DNA of 64,000 bases from Hyphomicrobiales bacterium (lineage in GTDB: Bacteria > Pseudomonadota > Alphaproteobacteria > Rhizobiales > Rhizobiaceae), in the NCBI GenBank assembly GCA_900465675.1, contig UBJR01000012.1:176836-240835 (forward strand). The letters run 5' to 3'. The notes below the pieces were generated by a model. The model was not told the origin of the DNA and searched no databases. It saw nothing but the letters and a program-made list of their open reading frames with translations. Positions 43,426 through 52,426 of this stretch are shown piece by piece. The position numbers and the translations under genes were made by a program. Position 1 is the first letter of the stretch, and the number at the start of each line of letters is the position of its first letter.

Positions 43426-43854
43426 ATGAAGTGGACCGGACTTTCAAACTGGAAGGGCAACTGGAAGCAGGGCTCAGGAACGCTGTCGACGGGGACGGAC
43501 ACATTCAAGGACAAGCCCTACAGCTTCTCCAGCCGCTTCGAAGGCACGCCCGGTGGGAGCCCTGAAGAGCTTCTCGCGACGGCACAGGCAGGCTGCTTCA
43601 ATCAGGCGCTGGCCAACAATTTCGGAATGATCGGCTTCGAAGCTGAAAGCATCAAAACCTCCGTCGAAGTCGAACTTGGCTACGGCGACGATGGCCATCC
43701 GGCGATCAAAAGCTCCTTCATCACTTGCGAAGCAAGGGTTCCCGGCATCTCCCAGGAACGCTTCGATTACTGCGCCGAACGCGCCCGCACGACCTGCACG
43801 ATTGCAGTCGTCCTGAAGCTCAACATCGGCATGAAGGCAACGCTTCTCGCCTAA
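43426..43854 (+). CDS. OsmC-family peroxide reductase
   Basis: A 142-residue OsmC-type protein. The two redox cysteines lie in AQAGCFNQAL (about 56) and RTTCTIAVVL (about 125). It reduces organic hydroperoxides using thiols. AAGAAGGAA precedes the ATG. It differs from the Ohr-type protein at 54098-54529, so the window has both sub-families of peroxide defence. Confidence 0.88.
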   Translation: MKWTGLSNWKGNWKQGSGTLSTGTDTFKDKPYSFSSRFEGTPGGSPEELLATAQAGCFNQALANNFGMIGFEAESIKTSVEVELGYGDDGHPAIKSSFITCEARVPGISQERFDYCAERARTTCTIAVVLKLNIGMKATLLA

Positions 43855-43964
43855 CGTGAACGGTCCGCTGTCGGATCGTCTGCACCCCTCATCGGGGAAA
43901 CTCAATCTAGTCAGAAGGTAGCGCCTCAAACCCTGAGCGCGTACCACAGAGCTTGGAGATCAAG

Positions 43965-44813
43965 ATGTTCATCAAGGAATTCAAACCAACCCAGTTTCAT
44001 TTGACTGAGGTTACACCGCAGTATTGGAAGGTTGCCTTCAATAACCCGCCCGTCAACGTCATCGGTCCTGACATGATGCGCGAAATGAAGCTCCTCCTCA
44101 CCGAGCTGGAGACAAACAAGACGGTCAACGTCGTCGTGTTCGAAAGCGCCGACGAGGACTTCTTCCTCGCACACTACGATCTGGTTGCTGATCCGGCGAT
44201 CGCCGAAGCTCTGCCGAGCCCCACTGGTTACGCAGCCTGGGTCGACATCCTAGTACGCATGCAGCATCTGCCGGTGGTAACGATCACTGCAATTCGCGGC
44301 ATCGCTCGCGGCGCAGGCAGCGAATTCCTGCTCGCAACCGACATCCGCTTCGCCAGCCTTGAGAAGGCTATCCTTGGCCAGATGGAAGTCGGCTTTACCG
44401 CCCTTCCCGGTGGTGGTGCCGCCGGTCGCCTTCCCACTCTCGTGGGTCGCGGCCGCACGTTTGAAATCCTCTACGGCGGCAGCGACTTCAATGCCGAAAT
44501 CGCCGAGAAGTACGGGTATGTGAACCGCGCAATTCCGGACAAGGACTTTGCGGCGTTCGTTGACGCCTACGCCCTTCGCGTCTCCAAGTGGGAACGTCGC
44601 GTCCTTGAGGAGATCAAGGAATACGTGAACAAGTACACGCTTCTCCCGGACGCTGAATACCCTTTGCATTCGGATGCTTTCTGGGGCGCAGCAAGCCGAC
44701 CGGAGTTTCCTTCGATCACTAAGCAGCTTCTTGATCGTGGCCTCCAGACGCGTGGCGATCTCGAATACAACCTTGGCCGTGAGGTCGGCACGATCTTCCC
44801 GAAAAAGGACTGA
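43965..44813 (+). CDS. Enoyl-CoA hydratase/isomerase-family protein
   Basis: A 282-residue crotonase-fold protein. The oxyanion region GIARGAGSEFLLATDIRFA and the second loop QMEVGFTALPGGGAAGRLP are recognisable. GGAG lies 6 bases before the ATG at 43965. It is followed by a clear terminator. With no other fatty-acid gene adjacent its substrate is open. The N-terminal extension before the fold is about 25 residues. Confidence 0.82.
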   Translation: MFIKEFKPTQFHLTEVTPQYWKVAFNNPPVNVIGPDMMREMKLLLTELETNKTVNVVVFESADEDFFLAHYDLVADPAIAEALPSPTGYAAWVDILVRMQHLPVVTITAIRGIARGAGSEFLLATDIRFASLEKAILGQMEVGFTALPGGGAAGRLPTLVGRGRTFEILYGGSDFNAEIAEKYGYVNRAIPDKDFAAFVDAYALRVSKWERRVLEEIKEYVNKYTLLPDAEYPLHSDAFWGAASRPEFPSITKQLLDRGLQTRGDLEYNLGREVGTIFPKKD

Positions 44814-44819
44814 TCATCG

Positions 44820-44849
44820 AGCCTCCCGCCGAAACGCGGGGGGCTTTCC
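44820..44849 (+). terminator. Terminator after the crotonase-family gene
   Basis: AGCCTCCCGC and GCGGGGGGCT form a 10-bp stem (one wobble) with loop CGAAAC and a following TTT. Confidence 0.65.
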
Positions 44850-44881
44850 GTTCGTTTCCTCGTTCAAGCAGGACATCAGCC

Positions 44882-45865
44882 ATGAACATTCGCCCATACA
44901 TTGTTGCCCTTGGTGTGGCACTATCCAGCGTAAGCATGGCATCGGCGCAGAGCCCAAGCGCTCAAACTCAAGACATCTCAGACGCCGCACTCGTAAAGAC
45001 GCTTCCCGGCTTTACGGATAACTTCGCAACTGTGAACGGAATTAAGCTGCACTATGTGGCGGGTGGTGAAGGCGATCCGATTATTCTGCTGCCTGGTTGG
45101 CCGGAGACATGGTGGTCTTATCACAAGGTCATGCCTGAACTCGCAAAGACCCATCGAGTCATTTCTGTCGATCTTCGCGGCATGGGGGCTTCGGACCGCC
45201 CTGCTGACGGCTTCGATAAGAAGACGATGGCCCAGGACATTTCAGATCTGGTGAAAAGCCTTGGCTACAAGTCTGCAACAATCGTAGGCCACGACATCGG
45301 TGCGATGGTCGCATTCAGCTTCGCTGCAAACCATCCGGAACAGACATCGAAGCTCGTGATGCTCGACGTCGGCCATCCGTCGTCGGGCTACTTCAAGATC
45401 CCAATGCTTCCCGCGCCGGGCTCGTTCAACGATAAGGCAGACCAGGACAACGTCTACCTCTGGTGGTTCGCATTCCATCAGGTTAAGGGTCTTCCTGAGA
45501 AGCTTATGGAAGGGCGCCAACACCTGGAGCAGGAATGGTTCTTCCACTACATGGCCGAAGATGAGTCAGCCATTGATGCGACCGACCGCGCTGTATATGC
45601 CAACGCCTACGCGAGCGCTGATGCGATCCGTGCAACGAACGGCTGGTATCAGGCATTTCTGCAGGATATCGCCGACGACGGAACCTACGGCAAGCTGAAC
45701 ATGCCGGTTCTCGGTCTGGGTGGACCTGGTTACAAGCGACTGAAAGGGTCTCTCGACGAGCGTGCGCCTGGCTCCAAAACCTTCCACGTCGAAGGAAGTG
45801 GGCATTTCATCGCGGAAGAGAAGCCGGAGGCTCTCCTTGGATATCTCAAGGACTTCCTGAAGTAG
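44882..45865 (+). CDS. Exported alpha/beta hydrolase (epoxide hydrolase/dehalogenase-like)
   Basis: A 327-residue protein with a signal peptide (about 1-22, ending SMASA). The fold shows the HGxP-like loop LLPGWPETWWSYHKV, nucleophile elbow VGHDIGAMVAFSF with aspartate as nucleophile, and the histidine in EGSGHFIAEEKPEALL. An aspartate nucleophile is typical of epoxide hydrolases and haloalkane dehalogenases. It probably acts in the periplasm. Convergent with the AraC-type gene. Confidence 0.83.
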   Translation: MNIRPYIVALGVALSSVSMASAQSPSAQTQDISDAALVKTLPGFTDNFATVNGIKLHYVAGGEGDPIILLPGWPETWWSYHKVMPELAKTHRVISVDLRGMGASDRPADGFDKKTMAQDISDLVKSLGYKSATIVGHDIGAMVAFSFAANHPEQTSKLVMLDVGHPSSGYFKIPMLPAPGSFNDKADQDNVYLWWFAFHQVKGLPEKLMEGRQHLEQEWFFHYMAEDESAIDATDRAVYANAYASADAIRATNGWYQAFLQDIADDGTYGKLNMPVLGLGGPGYKRLKGSLDERAPGSKTFHVEGSGHFIAEEKPEALLGYLKDFLK

Positions 45866-45872
45866 GAAATAG

Positions 45873-45907
45873 AACTTGAGGCCCGATACGAAATCGGGCC
45901 TCAAGTT
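45873..45907. terminator. Bidirectional terminator hairpin
   Basis: A perfect 15-bp stem (AACTTGAGGCCCGAT / ATCGGGCCTCAAGTT) with loop ACGAA, between convergent genes. Confidence 0.65.
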
Positions 45908-45922
45908 GGCTCGACGAAACCA

Positions 45923-46897
45923 CTATGACCGGGAATCTTTTGGGCTGACGCCGTACATTGTCTTGTACGCCCTGCTGAACGCCGCCTCCGAGTCATATCC
46001 TACCATGTGAGCAACCTCACCCACGGCGACACTCGAACGCTTCAATAAATCTGCCGCAGTGGCGAGGCGCCACCTATGCAGATAACGCAGCGGAGGTTCT
46101 CCGACGGTCGACATAAATAATTCTGCAAACCTCGACCGTGACATCCCGGCTATTGAGGCTAGCTCATCTACCGACCATGCTCGCGAAGGGTCTTGGTGAA
46201 GCGCCGCAACAGCGCGACTGATCCGAGCGTCTCGCAGCGCACCGACCCACCCTTCCCTTGGAGTAAGTGACCTTGCCCATGTTCTTATCGAGCGGATGAT
46301 CAGAATGTCTATAACGCGAGAGATCATAAGTGCGGCCCCGGGTTCTCGTTCAGCTGTCTCCAAGATCAGGAACTGCGCCACATCACGGATGAGAACGGCC
46401 GATTGATCCGCATCCTTCGCGATATGGATTGTGTCCGGAAGCAATCTCAAAAGCGGCAGTATGTGACTCTGGTTTGCAAACTGGAACGTGGCGCTCAGTG
46501 TCCGTGCTCGTTCTTCTCCAATCCCATGTCGAAGCGTTGCTTCATTGGGACCGACTTCCCGAACCATCAGCGGGGCTTCCAGGGCGCGGCTCAAGGGCAT
46601 GCTATCGCGAAGCCAATAACTCACTCCATGTGGAAGGACCAAGACGTCGCCTGTCCGAAGTTTGAAGGGCGGCTGGCCCTCTAATTCGACGGAAAGCTCG
46701 CCCTCCTGAACGACATGAAGAAACGCTGAACGGGATTGAAAACTGACATTGAAACCAGCTTTCAATTCGGTCGTGAAAACGAACTCGCCGGTAAGCTGAA
46801 CAAAACGGAGGATATCGGACAATAGGTCATATCCGGACGCAGAACCGGACGCTGGAGCAAGAAGTCCGTCGTTGATGTCATGGGGTTTTGAGGTCAC
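45923..46897 (-). CDS. AraC-family regulator with cupin sensor
   Basis: About 324 residues from the GTG at 46897, which has an AGG-rich site upstream; a longer frame reaches 47026, so the start is uncertain. The N-terminal cupin domain (LLSDILRFVQLTGEFVF to about residue 160) and two C-terminal helix-turn-helices (ELASIAGMSRSRFAELF, VAHMVGYDSEAAFSRAYK) are clear. It stands between two exported alpha/beta hydrolases and may control both. Confidence 0.8.
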   Translation of the reverse strand: MTSKPHDINDGLLAPASGSASGYDLLSDILRFVQLTGEFVFTTELKAGFNVSFQSRSAFLHVVQEGELSVELEGQPPFKLRTGDVLVLPHGVSYWLRDSMPLSRALEAPLMVREVGPNEATLRHGIGEERARTLSATFQFANQSHILPLLRLLPDTIHIAKDADQSAVLIRDVAQFLILETAEREPGAALMISRVIDILIIRSIRTWARSLTPREGWVGALRDARISRAVAALHQDPSRAWSVDELASIAGMSRSRFAELFMSTVGEPPLRYLHRWRLATAADLLKRSSVAVGEVAHMVGYDSEAAFSRAYKTMYGVSPKDSRS

Positions 46898-47068
46898 GAG
46901 GCCTACCTTGTGTACAAGCGATCTCGTTCTTTTACAGAGCATTTCCCGCCGATGGAAGGTGGACTTCCATCTCGAATCTGAAGTTTGGACCGCAGTCGTC
47001 ACTTTGCCAAAACGCCTGCTTAGCATTGGCCCAATCCCTAGTTTGGCAAGTCATAAATGGAGTTAGAA

Positions 47069-47839
47069 ATGAAAAATCTTCTTCTGTCCGCCGCCACCCT
47101 TCTCCTCGCAGGAGCCGCTGTGGCCGCCCCTGCTTCCGCAGCCTCCCTTCCCAAGGGCGCTGCCCATAACATCGTTTTGGTTCATGGCGCGTTCGTTGAC
47201 CAGACCAGCTGGAAGCCGGTCGCGGATATCCTTACCAAGAAGGGCTACCACGTCACGCTGGTAGAAAATCCTCTGACCTCTCTCGACGCTGACGTGAAGG
47301 CAACGAAGGAAGCGCTGGCCAAGCAGAACGGCAAGACCGTACTGGTAGGCCATTCTTGGGGCGGCGTCGTAATCACGCAGGCTGGCAACGACCCAAAGGT
47401 ATCGGCGCTCGTCTACGTTTCGGCATTTGCACCCGACGTCGGTGAATCGCTGGCAGCCCTCGCCAAAGGCGGCCCGGCAACGGAAGGTACCGCAGCGATC
47501 CACCCGGATGACAAGGGCAACCTTTACATCGATCCGAAGGTATTCCCTTCGGCGGTGGCTGCCGACCTGCCGACCAAGATCGCCGAAAGCCTGGCGAACT
47601 CGCAGCTTCCTCTGAACGTTGCCGCATACACGGCTCCGGTTACGGTTGCCGCTTGGCACGACAAGCCGAACTTCTACGTCATCAGCACGAAGGACAAGAC
47701 CGTGGCGCCTGAAGCGCAGAAGTTCTTCTCGGGCCGCATCAAGGCAAAGACGACCGAGGTGGCGGGCAGCCACGCATCGCTGGTTGTTCATGCCAAGGAA
47801 GTTGCTGCGGTGATCGAAAAGGCCGCGCTCGCTAAGTAA
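47069..47839 (+). CDS. Exported serine alpha/beta hydrolase
   Basis: A 256-residue protein with a signal peptide (MKNLLLSAATLLLAGAAVAA..., cleavage near ASA). The serine is in VGHSWGGVVIT, the aspartate near STKDKTVAP and the histidine in GSHASLVVHA, giving a full triad. It resembles esterases of the EstC/MenH-like group. GGAG precedes the ATG at 47069. Divergent from the AraC-type gene; probable periplasmic esterase, substrate unknown. Confidence 0.83.
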   Translation: MKNLLLSAATLLLAGAAVAAPASAASLPKGAAHNIVLVHGAFVDQTSWKPVADILTKKGYHVTLVENPLTSLDADVKATKEALAKQNGKTVLVGHSWGGVVITQAGNDPKVSALVYVSAFAPDVGESLAALAKGGPATEGTAAIHPDDKGNLYIDPKVFPSAVAADLPTKIAESLANSQLPLNVAAYTAPVTVAAWHDKPNFYVISTKDKTVAPEAQKFFSGRIKAKTTEVAGSHASLVVHAKEVAAVIEKAALAK

Positions 47840-47845
47840 TACTGT

Positions 47846-47875
47846 CCGCCTCCGGTTTGAATGAACCGGAGGCGG
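47846..47875 (+). terminator. Hairpin after the exported hydrolase
   Basis: CCGCCTCCGGTT and AACCGGAGGCGG form a perfect 12-bp stem with a 6-nt loop 7 bases after the stop. A T-run is missing. Confidence 0.5.
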
Positions 47876-47892
47876 CTCACGCCAGCGAATAA

Positions 47893-47909
47893 GCTTCAAA
47901 TATTGAACT
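47893..47909. promoter_or_regulatory. GCTTCA-N5-TGAACT box before chaC
   Basis: CTTCA/TGAAC half-sites with centre AATAT, 82 bases before the ChaC-like start. One of the set. Confidence 0.45.
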
Positions 47910-47990
47910 GACGGTATTGATTGCGTGGCACTGCCAAGGTAGGACATAAGCCAGCCCTCTTCAATCGGCCTCCACCTTGAGAGCTTCACC

Positions 47991-48677
47991 ATGGACAAAC
48001 CATTAATTGGCGTCACGAGGCAGCAGCTAGAAGCGGGCACATGGGGAGAGCAAATAGCCCGTGATGCCCCTGAAGTAGTGCTGTGGAGCGATGAACAGCG
48101 TGCCGAAAGCATCGGAGACACGTTGGCATCACGTCCCGCTGGTGATGTTTGGGTATTCGCTTACGGCTCGCTGATTTGGAATCCTACATTTCAGTTTGAA
48201 GAAAGCCGCGTCGCCGTCATCCAGGGATGGCATCGCTCGTTTTGCCTCTCCGTGTCCGCTGGACGTGGGACGGTCGAAGTGCCTGGGCTTGTCTTGGGTC
48301 TCGATAAAGGCGGAACCTGCCCTGGTGTGGCCTTCCGGATCGCTGAAGCCGATCTTGAAACCGAGCTGGCGGTTTTGTGGAAACGCGAGATGATCACGGG
48401 GGCATACGCGCCACAATGGCTCGATGTCTGTGATGCCGACGGACAGAAATTCGGCGACGCCATAGCCTTCACTATCGACCACAACAGCCCAAACTACGCG
48501 GGAAATCTTGAGCGCGAAGTAATTGTCTCCCGCCTGGCGACCGCGTCCGGCTTTCTTGGGACGTCGGCTGACTACCTGTTCCAAACCGCCGAGGGACTTC
48601 GCATGCGAGGTGTCTTGGATGAAGACCTAGATGCGCTGGCTAATGCCGTTACGACCCTAATGAACTCACGGCTTTAA
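47991..48677 (+). CDS. chaC: Glutathione-specific gamma-glutamylcyclotransferase (ChaC family)
   Basis: A 228-residue protein. The substrate loop FAYGSLIWNPTF (about residue 54) and the region VPGLVLGLDKGGTCPGVAF match ChaC; a glutamate typical of the catalytic site follows in the ALW..REMI segment. ChaC splits glutathione into 5-oxoproline and Cys-Gly. Its box suggests joint control with GST and KefFC, hence active glutathione management under electrophile stress. Confidence 0.85.
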   Translation: MDKPLIGVTRQQLEAGTWGEQIARDAPEVVLWSDEQRAESIGDTLASRPAGDVWVFAYGSLIWNPTFQFEESRVAVIQGWHRSFCLSVSAGRGTVEVPGLVLGLDKGGTCPGVAFRIAEADLETELAVLWKREMITGAYAPQWLDVCDADGQKFGDAIAFTIDHNSPNYAGNLEREVIVSRLATASGFLGTSADYLFQTAEGLRMRGVLDEDLDALANAVTTLMNSRL

Positions 48678-48691
48678 AGCGCTATTTTGAA

Positions 48692-48922
48692 CTACTTCGG
48701 CGTAGTCGGGAACTCTTCCTCGAAACGTTCAAGTAGTTCGCGGTCATGTGCCGGGAAGAAAAGCGAAAGGATCGTTGGTGACACGCGTCTGGCCTCAACG
48801 TGCCACCGAGCAGCGAAGTCGATGAACGGCGCTTGATCGTCGGTCTCGACGGTAATGATGTGTGCGTCGTCCTGCATCCCAGCATTGGAGATGCGCAATG
48901 GTATCTTCGGCTGCGTCAACAC
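48692..48922 (-). CDS. Small conserved-looking protein of unknown function
   Basis: A 76-residue product from a GTG start with GGAGAG six bases upstream. The sequence (TDDQAPFIDFAARWHVEARR, FPAHDRELLERFEEEFPTTP) looks like a compact alpha/beta protein and not like noise. It is convergent with chaC. I do not recognise the family. Confidence 0.5.
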   Translation of the reverse strand: MLTQPKIPLRISNAGMQDDAHIITVETDDQAPFIDFAARWHVEARRVSPTILSLFFPAHDRELLERFEEEFPTTPK

Positions 48923-49024
48923 TCAACTCTCTCCATTCAAGACGAGCACTGTTGGCACGTCCTATACCGTATCATGTCTGAGGTCGGGTCGCACCCCACT
49001 GGCGCAGGTGCGACGCGGTGTTTT

Positions 49025-49768
49025 TTAAACAGTCGCGCCGTTGTCGATTGTCCAGGCCGCACCAGTAACCGACCGTGCATCAGGCGACGCAAGGTAGCCG
49101 ACCACGTTTGCAACCTCATCGGCCTCGACAAAACCGACGGGATTCGACATCAGATCGACTTGAGCCCAGGCGAAGGGACCGTCGGACGGGTTCATATCAG
49201 TGTCCGTCGATCCGGGGTGGACGGTGTTGACCGTGATCTTGCGGGGACCCAACTCGCGGGCCAAAGCCTGGGCCATCAGTGCCACGGCTCCCTTAGTTGC
49301 AGCGTAGACGCTCAACCCCGGCGCATGGACTCGTAGCGCAAGCGTGCTCCCAATGAAGATGATGCGGCCTCCGTCCGGCATCGACTTGAGTGCGGCCCGG
49401 GCTGCAGCAAAGCCAGATCTCACGTTGATCGCAAAAGCCCTGTCGAATTCGGCATCGGTCGTGTCAACGATCAAGCCGGTCGGGAAAACGCCCGCGTTGT
49501 TGACGAGAATGTCGATCGGTCCAAACTCCGAGACAGCCCGAGAGATTGCCTTGCCGACTTGATCCGCGTCCGCGCTGTCAGCCTTTATCGCCAGCGCCTT
49601 CCCTCCAGCTGCCTCGACAGCAGCGACCACTGCTTCCGCTGAGGACTTTCCATTCACGTAAGTGATTGCGACAGAGGCACCATCCGCCGCCAAGCGCTTG
49701 GCGATTGCGGCGCCGATACCACGGCTACCGCCGGTGACAAAAGCCACCTTTTCAGCGAGCTTGCTCAT
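49025..49768 (-). CDS. SDR-family oxidoreductase (FabG-like)
   Basis: A 247-residue classical SDR. The cofactor loop is TGGSRGIGAAIAKRL, with NNAG and the active site YAATK; Ser lies in GSTLALRV. It is close to 3-oxoacyl-ACP reductase-like enzymes that act on ketones. AAAGAG precedes the ATG. The membrane protein at 49808 lies directly upstream on the same strand. Confidence 0.87.
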   Translation of the reverse strand: MSKLAEKVAFVTGGSRGIGAAIAKRLAADGASVAITYVNGKSSAEAVVAAVEAAGGKALAIKADSADADQVGKAISRAVSEFGPIDILVNNAGVFPTGLIVDTTDAEFDRAFAINVRSGFAAARAALKSMPDGGRIIFIGSTLALRVHAPGLSVYAATKGAVALMAQALARELGPRKITVNTVHPGSTDTDMNPSDGPFAWAQVDLMSNPVGFVEADEVANVVGYLASPDARSVTGAAWTIDNGATV

Positions 49769-49807
49769 CTAAAAACTCTTTCATTGATACATATTTGGTG
49801 GGCAGCC

Positions 49808-50290
49808 TTAAGAGAACCGGCGTCTCGACCCGCGAAGACACGCGTAACCGACGACAAGCGCGACCACGAACAGCAAGCCCTGGGAGATGATTACGGGCGG
49901 CTCGTTTCCCACCGGTGCAGCCGCATGAAGAAACGGAACCTTCTGAAAGCTCTGGGCGATCAGGACCAGACAGTTGAAATACAGGAGAGCGAGGGCTCCT
50001 ACCTTGTAGGTCACTGCCCAAATCCAGTTGCCCCTGGATTTGCCGTGGGCGATGACGGTTCCAATGAGGATCAGTGTGTTGAGCGCCCCTACGACGATCG
50101 CTGGCGTAACGCCGTGAAAAGGAAATAAAAAGCCGGTCAGCAGATTGGCGGCCGTAAAACAAAGAAACGTCAGTCTTGTCGAGCGGGGGTCAAGGCCTTT
50201 GGTAAATGCCGACGCCAACAGGATACCTGAGATGAGCGCGACCAGGCTGATAAGTACATGGAAGATCGTATAGTCAAGAAGTAGGTTCAT
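49808..50290 (-). CDS. Four-helix membrane protein of unknown function
   Basis: A 160-residue product with four hydrophobic helices (about 5-28, 41-55, 63-82 and 130-150) and a basic C-terminus (RGSRRRF). The ATG at 50290 is chosen because it begins the first helix; another ATG lies 12 bases upstream. It ends 40 bases before the SDR start and may be in one operon with it. No family recognised. Confidence 0.6.
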   Translation of the reverse strand: MNLLLDYTIFHVLISLVALISGILLASAFTKGLDPRSTRLTFLCFTAANLLTGFLFPFHGVTPAIVVGALNTLILIGTVIAHGKSRGNWIWAVTYKVGALALLYFNCLVLIAQSFQKVPFLHAAAPVGNEPPVIISQGLLFVVALVVGYACLRGSRRRFS

Positions 50291-50538
50291 TTTGGGCTCC
50301 AAACAAAAAGCCCTTATTCTCTGTCAGTTTTCACTGTCCCAAGCACTCATACCAAGGTGCTAGGCGCCAGCGGCATTAGTTAACGCCGCTTTAGCTAATC
50401 TTTAATAGATCTACCATCAACATCTTAACGGCGGCTCATATTCCGCCAAGCGCATGAAGCGCCTCACCCAGTTTGCCAAAGAAGTACGCGTTCGGCCCCA
50501 CCGTCGGGTCGCGTATCTTGCCGTTAAGGTTTCCCCAG

Positions 50539-52374
50539 ATGAAGAATCTCAAGATTTCGTCTCAGTTGCTCATTTTGATCGGCGGCCTGTTTGCCGCCTT
50601 TACATTTGCGGTCTACCTTCAGATCCACAGCTCTTCGACGGCCATATACAACGAACGATATGACATGCTCCGGACCCAAACCGAGTCCGCGATCTCGGTC
50701 CTGAAGCGCTTCCATGATAAGGAACTCGCCGGAGAGATGAGCCGTGAGGATGCGCAGAAAGCAGCGTTCGACGTGGTGGACGACATGCGGTTCACGCCTG
50801 ATGGATACTTTTTCGGCTACGACTACGATGCCACACGCCTGATCTATCCTGACCGAAAAGGACTGGGTAAGAATTATGCCGCTCTGGTCGACGACAAGGG
50901 TAACAAGTTCCTCTTGGATATTGTGAAAAAAGCCAGGAATGGGGGAGGATGGACCAAGTACGATTGGCCGAAGCCCGGACATTCCGAGACCCTTCAATTC
51001 CCGAAAGCAGCTTACTCTGCGGAATTCGCTCCATGGCAAGTGGTGATCGGCACCGGTGCCTATCTTGACGATCTGCACGCAACTGTCATGCGTGAAGTAT
51101 GGAATGCCGTTGCCATAGGCTGCGTCGTTCTCGTTATCGGCATTGGGTCGTCCATCTGGGTGGTTCGCAGTATCGCCAATCCACTGTCAGCCATCCATCG
51201 CGCTCTCCAGGCTGTAGCCGACGAGAACGTCTCAGTTGCCATTCCCCACACCGACATGAAGAATGAAGTCGGTCAGATGGCAAAGGCCACCCTTTCCCTT
51301 CAGGACAAGGTTCGGGAAAGACAAGCGATGAGGTTGCAACAGGGCGAGCAGGAGGCTTTCCTCAATGCAGAACGTCAGAAAAACTTTGATCAGCAGCGCG
51401 AAGAAGCAGCTATTCAGGCGAATGTCGTCGCGACAATCGGAGCGTCCTTGGAAAAGCTGGCGGTCGGCGATCTGACTGTTCGATGCGCGGACTTGGGTCC
51501 AAAGTACAGCGCGTTGCGCGAAAGCTTCAACGAGGCGCTGTCGCAGTTGGAGGAAGCGATGACGCGCGTTAGTCTCAAAAGCAAGGATATCGCGTTGAGC
51601 AAGGATGAGATTAGCCGAGCCTCGGCTGAACTCGCGCAGCGGACCGAGCGTCAGGCCGCTAGTCTCGAGGAGACTTCGGCGGCGTTGGATCAGCTTACCG
51701 TAGCAGTCCGCCAGACGGCAGAGGGTGCTCACGAGGCCGCCGGACAGGTCAAAACCGTAAGCAAAGAGGCTGGCGACAGCGATGAAATCGTCGAGAGAGC
51801 AATCGTTGCGATGAGCGCGATCGAGAAATCCGCTGCGCAGATCAACACCATCATTGGTGTCATCGATGAGATCGCGTTCCAGACCAACTTGCTTGCACTC
51901 AACGCTGGTGTCGAAGCTGCCCGAGCTGGAGAGAGTGGCAAAGGCTTCGCAGTTGTCGCACAGGAAGTCCGCGAGCTTGCGCAACGCTCAGCTGCCGCCG
52001 CAAAGGAAATCAAGGCACAGATCTCCAATTCATCCGTGCAGGTAGCTCAAGGTGTCGATCTCGTTGCGAAGACCGGCGAGGCGCTTAAACGCATCTCGGC
52101 CCAGATCCACAGTGCCGATGGCACGGTCTCCAAGATTGCACATAGCGCTCAGGAACAGGACCTGACCCTCCGCTCCATCTCCGCTGCCATGAATCAGCTG
52201 GACAGCGCAACGCAACAGAACGCGGCGATGGCCGAGGAGACGACTGCATCAGCCACGGCGCTGGCTACCGACACAGGTGACCTCGTTTCACTCATTCAGG
52301 GTTTTCAAGTGTCCTCTTACCGGTCGAATGCCCAGCCCCTGGCTCCTAACGTCACGAGGCTTCGTGCGATCTGA
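50539..52374 (+). CDS. Methyl-accepting chemotaxis protein with periplasmic Cache domain
   Basis: A 611-residue chemoreceptor. An N-terminal helix (about 10-28), a single Cache domain (about 33-190, with FTPDGYFFGYDYD and WTKYDWPKPG), a second helix (about 193-213), HAMP, and the signalling domain with the hairpin tip DEIAFQTNLLALNAGVEAAR. No CheR-binding pentapeptide ends it. Single-Cache receptors of this type often sense small organic acids. The start is set at ATG 50539 with AAGG upstream. Confidence 0.88.
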   Translation: MKNLKISSQLLILIGGLFAAFTFAVYLQIHSSSTAIYNERYDMLRTQTESAISVLKRFHDKELAGEMSREDAQKAAFDVVDDMRFTPDGYFFGYDYDATRLIYPDRKGLGKNYAALVDDKGNKFLLDIVKKARNGGGWTKYDWPKPGHSETLQFPKAAYSAEFAPWQVVIGTGAYLDDLHATVMREVWNAVAIGCVVLVIGIGSSIWVVRSIANPLSAIHRALQAVADENVSVAIPHTDMKNEVGQMAKATLSLQDKVRERQAMRLQQGEQEAFLNAERQKNFDQQREEAAIQANVVATIGASLEKLAVGDLTVRCADLGPKYSALRESFNEALSQLEEAMTRVSLKSKDIALSKDEISRASAELAQRTERQAASLEETSAALDQLTVAVRQTAEGAHEAAGQVKTVSKEAGDSDEIVERAIVAMSAIEKSAAQINTIIGVIDEIAFQTNLLALNAGVEAARAGESGKGFAVVAQEVRELAQRSAAAAKEIKAQISNSSVQVAQGVDLVAKTGEALKRISAQIHSADGTVSKIAHSAQEQDLTLRSISAAMNQLDSATQQNAAMAEETTASATALATDTGDLVSLIQGFQVSSYRSNAQPLAPNVTRLRAI

Positions 52375-52393
52375 TAGGGCGTCCAGCACAAGA

Positions 52394-52426
52394 TTGGCCG
52401 CTCAGATGAAAGATCCGAGCGGCCAA
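52394..52426 (+). terminator. Hairpin after the chemoreceptor gene
   Basis: TTGGCCGCTC and GAGCGGCCAA form a perfect 10-bp stem with a 13-nt loop, 20 bases after the stop. No T-run. Confidence 0.45.

Noticed and set aside
43059..43514. A 151-codon minus-strand frame over the region before OsmC
   Set aside because: It overlaps the real start of the OsmC gene, has no recognisable domain, and its composition looks like antisense of structured non-coding DNA.
47063..48121. A 352-codon minus-strand frame opposite the exported hydrolase and chaC
   Set aside because: Both plus-strand genes have complete catalytic motifs and ribosome binding sites; this frame has neither.
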